DNA from: Alphaproteobacteria bacterium
GTDB lineage: Bacteria; Pseudomonadota; Alphaproteobacteria; Caulobacterales; Caulobacteraceae
Reading direction: 5' to 3'
DNA length: 8,290 nt
Assembly (NCBI GenBank): GCA_018895795.1
Contig: JAHINZ010000147.1
Span: 1 to 8,290 of the forward strand
Part shown: positions 4,988 through 8,290 of the stretch, one piece after another
How positions within the stretch are numbered: position 1 is the stretch's first letter
Layout: each line of letters begins with the position of its first letter
Made by a program: the position numbers and the translations under genes
The notes under the pieces: generated by a model
Seen by the model: only the letters and a program-made list of their open reading frames with translations
Told to the model about the DNA's origin: nothing
Database searches by the model: none

Positions 4988-6412
4988 ATGACCGACAACG
5001 CCTCCAAGAAACCCGACGCCGCCAAGGGCGGAGAGGGTCAAGCCATGTGGGGCGGCAGGTTCTCGGCCAAACCGGCGGAGCTGATGCAGGCGATCAATGT
5101 CAGCATCAGTTTCGACAAGCGCCTTTGGGCGCAGGATCTGGCGGGCTCCCGCGCCCACGCCCGGATGTTGATCAGCCAAGGTGTGATTGCAAGCAGTGAC
5201 GGCGAAGAAATCCTCGAAGGCCTGGCCCGGGTCGAGGACGAACTGCTGACCGGAACCTTCCCGTTCCGCGACGAGTACGAAGACATCCACATGAATATCG
5301 AGGCGCGGCTGCGCGAGCTGATCGGTCCGGTGGCCGGCCGGCTGCACACGGCCCGCTCGCGCAACGACCAGGTCGCCGTCGACTTTCGCCTGTGGGTCCG
5401 CGAGGCCTGCGACCGTTCCGCGGCCCAGCTTGAGGCTTTGCAAAACGCCCTGCTGGCCCAGGCTGAACAGTATGCCGACGCCCTGATGCCGGGCTTCACC
5501 CACCTGCAACCGGCTCAGCCCGTCACCTTCGGCCACCACCTGATGGCCTATGTCGAGATGTTCGGCCGCGACGCCGACCGCTTCCGCGACGCCCGGGCCC
5601 GGATGAACGAATGCCCGCTGGGCGCCGCCGCCCTGGCCGGTTCGCCGTTCCCGATCGACCGCCACGCCACGGCCAAGGCCCTGGGCTTTGATCGCCCCAC
5701 CGCCAATTCGCTCGACAGCGTCTCGGCCCGCGACTTCGCGCTGGAGGCCCTGTCGGCCGCCACGATCACCGCCACCCACCTGTCGCGCCTGGCCGAGGAA
5801 ATCGTGCTGTGGACGACGCCGATGTTCGGCTTCATCAAGCTGACCGACGCCTTCACGACCGGCAGCTCGATCATGCCGCAGAAGAAGAACCCGGACGCCG
5901 CCGAACTGATCCGGGCCAAGGTCGGCCGCATCCTGGGCTCCCTGACCACCCTGACCGTGGTGATGAAGGGCCTGCCGCTGGCCTATTCCAAGGATATGCA
6001 GGAGGACAAGGTCCCGACCTTCGAAGCCTTCGACGCCCTGGAACTGAGCCTCCTGGCCATGGCCGGCATGATCGCCGACCTGACGCCCAACACCGCCAAG
6101 ATGGCCGCCGCCGCCGGCGCGGGCTTCTCGACCGCCACTGATCTGGCCGATTGGCTGGTGCGGACGCTGAACATGCCTTTCCGCGACGCCCACCACGTGA
6201 CAGGTTCCGCCGTGAAGCTGGCCGAAGGCCTGGGCGTCGATCTGGCGGATCTCTCCCTGGAACATTTCCAGGCGATCGAGCCGCGGATCACCGCCGAGGT
6301 CTATGCCGTCCTCACCCCGGCCGCCTCGGCGGCCAGTCGCATCAGCTATGGCGGGACAGCTCCCGCCCAGGTCCGCGCCCAGATCGCGCGTTGGAAGGAA
6401 CTGCTCGGATGA
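4988..6412 (+). CDS. argH: Argininosuccinate lyase
   Basis: This 474-residue cytoplasmic enzyme of the fumarase/aspartase superfamily catalyses the last step of arginine synthesis: argininosuccinate to arginine plus fumarate, as a homotetramer. The conserved opening MWGGRFS is at residues 20-26. Substrate-binding HTARSRNDQV is at 120-129. THLQPAQPVTFGH at 171-183 includes the catalytic-region His172. The superfamily signature GSSIMPQKKNP is at 292-302, with the catalytic serine at 293/294. The start is uncertain. The outer ATG at 4988 abuts the divergent tlpA-like ATG and has no good ribosome binding site. Its 19 extra codons keep a coding-like third position (about 14 of 18 G or C), so it is reported here. 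The inner ATG at 5045 (455 aa) has an excellent GGAGAGGG (5030-5037) 7 nt away and matches the usual family N-terminus. The next gene overlaps the stop by ATGA. Confidence 0.96.
   Translation: MTDNASKKPDAAKGGEGQAMWGGRFSAKPAELMQAINVSISFDKRLWAQDLAGSRAHARMLISQGVIASSDGEEILEGLARVEDELLTGTFPFRDEYEDIHMNIEARLRELIGPVAGRLHTARSRNDQVAVDFRLWVREACDRSAAQLEALQNALLAQAEQYADALMPGFTHLQPAQPVTFGHHLMAYVEMFGRDADRFRDARARMNECPLGAAALAGSPFPIDRHATAKALGFDRPTANSLDSVSARDFALEALSAATITATHLSRLAEEIVLWTTPMFGFIKLTDAFTTGSSIMPQKKNPDAAELIRAKVGRILGSLTTLTVVMKGLPLAYSKDMQEDKVPTFEAFDALELSLLAMAGMIADLTPNTAKMAAAAGAGFSTATDLADWLVRTLNMPFRDAHHVTGSAVKLAEGLGVDLADLSLEHFQAIEPRITAEVYAVLTPAASAASRISYGGTAPAQVRAQIARWKELLG
5030..5037 (+). promoter_or_regulatory. 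Strong ribosome binding site inside the annotated argH 5' end
   Basis: GGAGAGGG stands 7 nt before the in-frame ATG at 5045, where the conserved MWGGRF of argininosuccinate lyases begins. It suggests that translation may start, wholly or partly, at 5045 and not at 4988. That would also leave 57 bp between argH and the divergent TlpA-like gene. Confidence 0.5.
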
Positions 6413-6726
6413 CCCTGCGTCCCATCGCGCTTCTGACCGTGGCGGCCCTCGCCCTGGCCGGCGCCGGCCTGTCGGCCTGCGGCAAGCAAGCTGAACTCGA
6501 ACGCCCGGCCCCCATGTGGGACCCGGTCAAGAAGGCGGCCTGGGAGGCTGAACGCCGCGCCGCCTCGGGCCGCGCCAATCAGCCGGCCCGCGTGGGCGGC
6601 ACGCAGGAGATCATGGATCCCGCGTCCAGCAACCGCACGGTTCGCGCCGCGCCGCTGGCCGGCACCGCCCCCAACCCGTTCGGCGGTCCCTCCGCGGCGG
6701 GCTTCCCCGGCGCCACGCCCAATTAG
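6409..6726 (+). CDS. Small lipoprotein, LptM (YifL)-like candidate
   Basis: A 105-residue secreted lipoprotein. The signal peptide MTLRPIALLTVAALALAGAG is followed by the lipobox LSAC, with Cys24 as the lipidated residue. The mature part starts CGKQAELERPAPMW and continues as a Pro/Ala/Gly-rich, probably disordered tail. LptM (YifL) proteins share a mature start of the form CG-K-G-x-L-x-x-P and are often encoded directly before lysA or dapF. E. coli LptM helps the LptD-LptE lipopolysaccharide translocon mature. Position here between argH and lysA and the CGKxxxLxxP start fit, but the conserved Gly is absent and the tail is longer, so this is a proposal. The ATG overlaps the argH stop as ATGA, with AAGGA (6395-6399) 9 nt upstream; translation is coupled. 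lysA starts 12 nt after the stop. Second Asp sorting signals are absent at +2 (Gly25), consistent with transport to the outer membrane. Confidence 0.85.
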   Translation: MTLRPIALLTVAALALAGAGLSACGKQAELERPAPMWDPVKKAAWEAERRAASGRANQPARVGGTQEIMDPASSNRTVRAAPLAGTAPNPFGGPSAAGFPGATPN

Positions 6727-6738
6727 GTCTTCTTTTTC

Positions 6739-8022
6739 GTGAACCACTTCGAGTACGGCCCCGAGGGCCTGGCCTGTGAAGACGTGCCTCTGGCGCGTAT
6801 CGCGGCGCAGGTCGGCACGCCGGTCTATGTCTATTCCCGCGCCACGCTGGAACGCCACTTCACCGTGTTCCGCGACGCCTTGGAACTGGCGGGCGTCGCT
6901 GATCCCCTGATCGCCTATGCGGTCAAGGCCAACTCCAATGTCGCGGTGCTGAAGGTGTTGGGCGATCTGGGCGCCGGCGCCGATACGGTCTCCGAAGGCG
7001 AGGTCCGCCGCGCCCTGGCCGCCGGTATTCCCGCCGACCGCATCGTCTTCTCCGGCGTCGGCAAGACCCGGCGCGAGATCGCCTTCGCCCTGCAGGTCGG
7101 GGTGGCCGAGATCAATGTCGAGTCCGAGCCCGAGATGACCCTGGTCGCGGACGTGGCGGCCGGTCTGGGCGTGCGAGCCAAGATCGCCTTCCGGGTCAAT
7201 CCGGACGTCGCGGCCGGCGGCCACGCCAAGATCGCCACCGGCAAGGCCGAGAACAAGTTCGGCGTCTCGTTCGCCGAGGCGGCGCGCCTCTACGCCAACG
7301 CCAGCAACAACGCGGCCCTGGAGCCTGTCGGCGTGGCCTGCCACATCGGCAGCCAGATCACCGACCTGGCCCCGATGCGCGAGGCCTTCACCAAGATGCG
7401 CGGCCTGGTCGAGCAACTGCTGGCCGAAGGCCTGTCGGTCGAGCGGCTGGACCTGGGCGGCGGCCTGGGCGTGCCCTATTTCAACATGCCCGAACCGCCC
7501 TCGCCCGCCGCCTTCGCCGCCATGGTCGGCGAGGTGACGGCCGGCCTGCCTGTCAGGCTGGCCTTCGAGCCTGGCCGGGTGATCGCCGCCAATGCCGGCG
7601 TTCTGGTCAGCGAGGTCATCCACGTCAACGAACGCCCCGAGGGCCGCAAGTTCCTGGTCATCGACGCGGCCATGAACGATCTGCTGCGTCCGGCCATGTA
7701 CGACGCCTTCCACGATATCCGACCGGTGGCGCCGCGCCCCAAGGCCGAGCGCGCCGACGAGGCCACGCCCTATGACGTGGTGGGTCCGATCTGCGAGACC
7801 GGCGACACGTTCGCCCGTGACCGTCTGTTGCCGCCGCTGGCGGCCGGCGATCTGGTGACCTTCATGTCGGCCGGAGCCTATGGCGCGGCCATGGCCAGCG
7901 AATACAATACCCGGCCGCTCGTGCCCGAGGTTCTGGTCGATGGCGACAGGTTCGCGGTCATTCGCGCGCGGCCCTCCTACGAAGAGATTCTGGCCCGCGA
8001 CCTGATCCCCGACTGGATCTGA
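6739..8022 (+). CDS. lysA: Diaminopimelate decarboxylase
   Basis: A 427-residue PLP enzyme of the alanine-racemase-fold decarboxylase family that converts meso-diaminopimelate to lysine plus CO2, the last step of lysine synthesis. The PLP lysine is Lys63 in YAVKANSN (60-67). HIGSQ is at 202-206. The phosphate-binding glycine loop DLGGGLGVPY is at 238-247. EPGR is at 277-280. CETGD with the catalytic Cys352 is at 352-356, donated across the dimer. SEYNTRP at 387-393 supplies the PLP-contacting Tyr389. Length and motif order are complete. The start is a GTG at 6739, 12 nt after the lipoprotein stop. Its ribosome binding site is poor (only TTAGG about 11 nt away), so efficient translation may depend on coupling to the upstream gene. 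It is the last gene of the argH-lipoprotein-lysA operon visible here. Confidence 0.96.
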   Translation: MNHFEYGPEGLACEDVPLARIAAQVGTPVYVYSRATLERHFTVFRDALELAGVADPLIAYAVKANSNVAVLKVLGDLGAGADTVSEGEVRRALAAGIPADRIVFSGVGKTRREIAFALQVGVAEINVESEPEMTLVADVAAGLGVRAKIAFRVNPDVAAGGHAKIATGKAENKFGVSFAEAARLYANASNNAALEPVGVACHIGSQITDLAPMREAFTKMRGLVEQLLAEGLSVERLDLGGGLGVPYFNMPEPPSPAAFAAMVGEVTAGLPVRLAFEPGRVIAANAGVLVSEVIHVNERPEGRKFLVIDAAMNDLLRPAMYDAFHDIRPVAPRPKAERADEATPYDVVGPICETGDTFARDRLLPPLAAGDLVTFMSAGAYGAAMASEYNTRPLVPEVLVDGDRFAVIRARPSYEEILARDLIPDWI

Positions 8023-8087
8023 CGGGCGGACACGGCTTCGCCGCTTCACGCGGTCGGCCCGCTGAAGGGTGGGGAGGCGGCGGAGCG

Positions 8088-8104
8088 TCCGGGCCAGGCC
8101 CGGA
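8088..8104. repeat. Perfect 17-bp palindrome
   Basis: TCCGGGCC-a-GGCCCGGA is a perfect inverted repeat around one central base. As RNA it would form a 7-bp stem with a CAG loop. It is nested inside the complementary pair 8081-8087 / 8144-8150. Confidence 0.6.
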
Positions 8105-8182
8105 TGAGGGTTTAGTGGAGTACCGTTTCGGCCGGGGCTGGAGCGCTCCGCGCGATCGTTATTCAGGAGCATCGCCGGGCTG

Positions 8183-8199
8183 GCGGGGTTTTAACCCGC
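8183..8199. repeat. Stem-loop, 5-bp stem with 7-nt loop
   Basis: GCGGG-gttttaa-CCCGC. The T-run is in the loop, not after the stem, so it is not a typical terminator. The geometry matches a tRNA anticodon arm, but no T-arm or acceptor stem is present. Confidence 0.45.
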
Positions 8200-8223
8200 T
8201 CCGGTAGCTAGGCCCCTGGCGGG

Positions 8224-8246
8224 CGGAAGGGAAAGCGACCCTTCCG
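8224..8246. repeat. Stem-loop, 8-bp perfect stem with 7-nt loop
   Basis: CGGAAGGG (8224-8231) and CCCTTCCG (8239-8246) are perfect complements around the loop aaagcga. No T-run follows on either strand. Confidence 0.6.
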
Positions 8247-8250
8247 GACC

Positions 8251-8273
8251 GCGCGGGCGATTTCAGCCCGCGC
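8251..8273. repeat. Stem-loop, 8-bp perfect stem with 7-nt loop
   Basis: GCGCGGGC (8251-8258) and GCCCGCGC (8266-8273) are perfect complements around the loop gatttca. It starts 4 nt after the previous stem-loop and has the same stem and loop lengths with unrelated sequence. Confidence 0.6.
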
Positions 8274-8290
8274 CTGGCGCGCCTTGCCGG

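Larger units (their letters stand above)
8023..8290. other. Gene-free, palindrome-rich region after lysA
   Basis: These 268 bases show no credible coding frame on either strand; the longest plus-strand candidate near 8115 is about 30 codons. There are repeated opportunities for base pairing. A hairpin with arms CGGGC (8023-8027) and GCCCG (8057-8061) follows the lysA stop. A 7-bp long-range pair CGGAGCG (8081-8087) / CGCTCCG (8144-8150) encloses the palindrome at 8088-8104. Three further stem-loops lie between 8183 and 8273. No stem is followed by a T-run, so none is a standard intrinsic terminator. The region could be a structured non-coding RNA, a leader of the next gene, or factor-dependent termination sequence. 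I recognise no known RNA family. Confidence 0.4.

Noticed and set aside
5034..5039. TTGACC on the minus strand inside the argH 5' end, a possible -35 box for the TlpA-like gene
   Set aside because: No acceptable -10 box at a suitable distance was found.
4988..6265. A minus-strand frame open through nearly all of argH, continuous with the TlpA-like gene (would make a 636-aa protein)
   Set aside because: It is antisense to a highly conserved enzyme and has a Gly/Gln/His/Arg-rich composition without motifs. The long open frame is a by-product of high third-position GC. The real protein starts at 4987.
6346..8172. Minus-strand frame of 608 codons antisense to lysA and the lipoprotein
   Set aside because: Composition shadow of lysA; no motif and no ribosome binding site at a sensible start.
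8183..8199. Anticodon-arm-like stem-loop (5-bp stem, 7-nt loop, U33-like T and purine 37)
   Set aside because: No TTCGA-type T-loop, D-arm or acceptor stem can be assembled around it, so it is not a tRNA gene.

Overview
The window is GC-rich, has strong C/G preference at third codon positions, and reads as an ordinary housekeeping stretch of an alphaproteobacterial chromosome. The protein sequences and promoter-like sites (TTGACGS / GCTANAWC type) point to Caulobacter or a close relative in Caulobacteraceae. This assignment rests on recognition of the families and style, not on a search. No insertion sequence, phage gene, CRISPR array, rRNA or tRNA was seen.

Layout. Minus strand, 1-1994: the 5' part of an HNH endonuclease gene running off the left edge, an AlkA-type DNA glycosylase, a GreA/GreB-like transcription factor and, upstream of them, a probable 36-residue membrane peptide in the gap. 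A divergent promoter and operator region (about 1995-2150) separates these from the plus-strand pair TetR-family regulator and gluQ (glutamyl-Q tRNA(Asp) synthetase), whose coding regions are 3 nt apart. gluQ converges, with overlapping stop codons, on a minus-strand pair: a GNAT acetyltransferase and the upstream membrane-anchored TlpA-like thioredoxin. The tlpA-like start codon abuts the start of argH (CATATG). argH, a small lipoprotein and lysA then form a compact plus-strand operon. The last 268 bases hold no gene but several perfect inverted repeats.

How the genes work together. argH and lysA complete arginine and lysine biosynthesis. The small lipoprotein between them sits where many proteobacteria carry an LptM (YifL)-like lipoprotein gene. 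The TlpA-like protein should act as a periplasmic thiol-disulfide reductase. The repair glycosylase and the Gre-like factor are both general genome or transcription maintenance proteins and may be co-transcribed. The most informative non-coding element is the palindromic site at 2060-2083. It overlaps a good candidate promoter for the 36-residue peptide and lies upstream of the TetR gene, which suggests that the regulator controls the peptide and itself.

No obviously new system is present. The best leads are the unrecognised small membrane protein with its operator, the structured region after lysA, and the divergent coiled-coil tip of the Gre-like factor.
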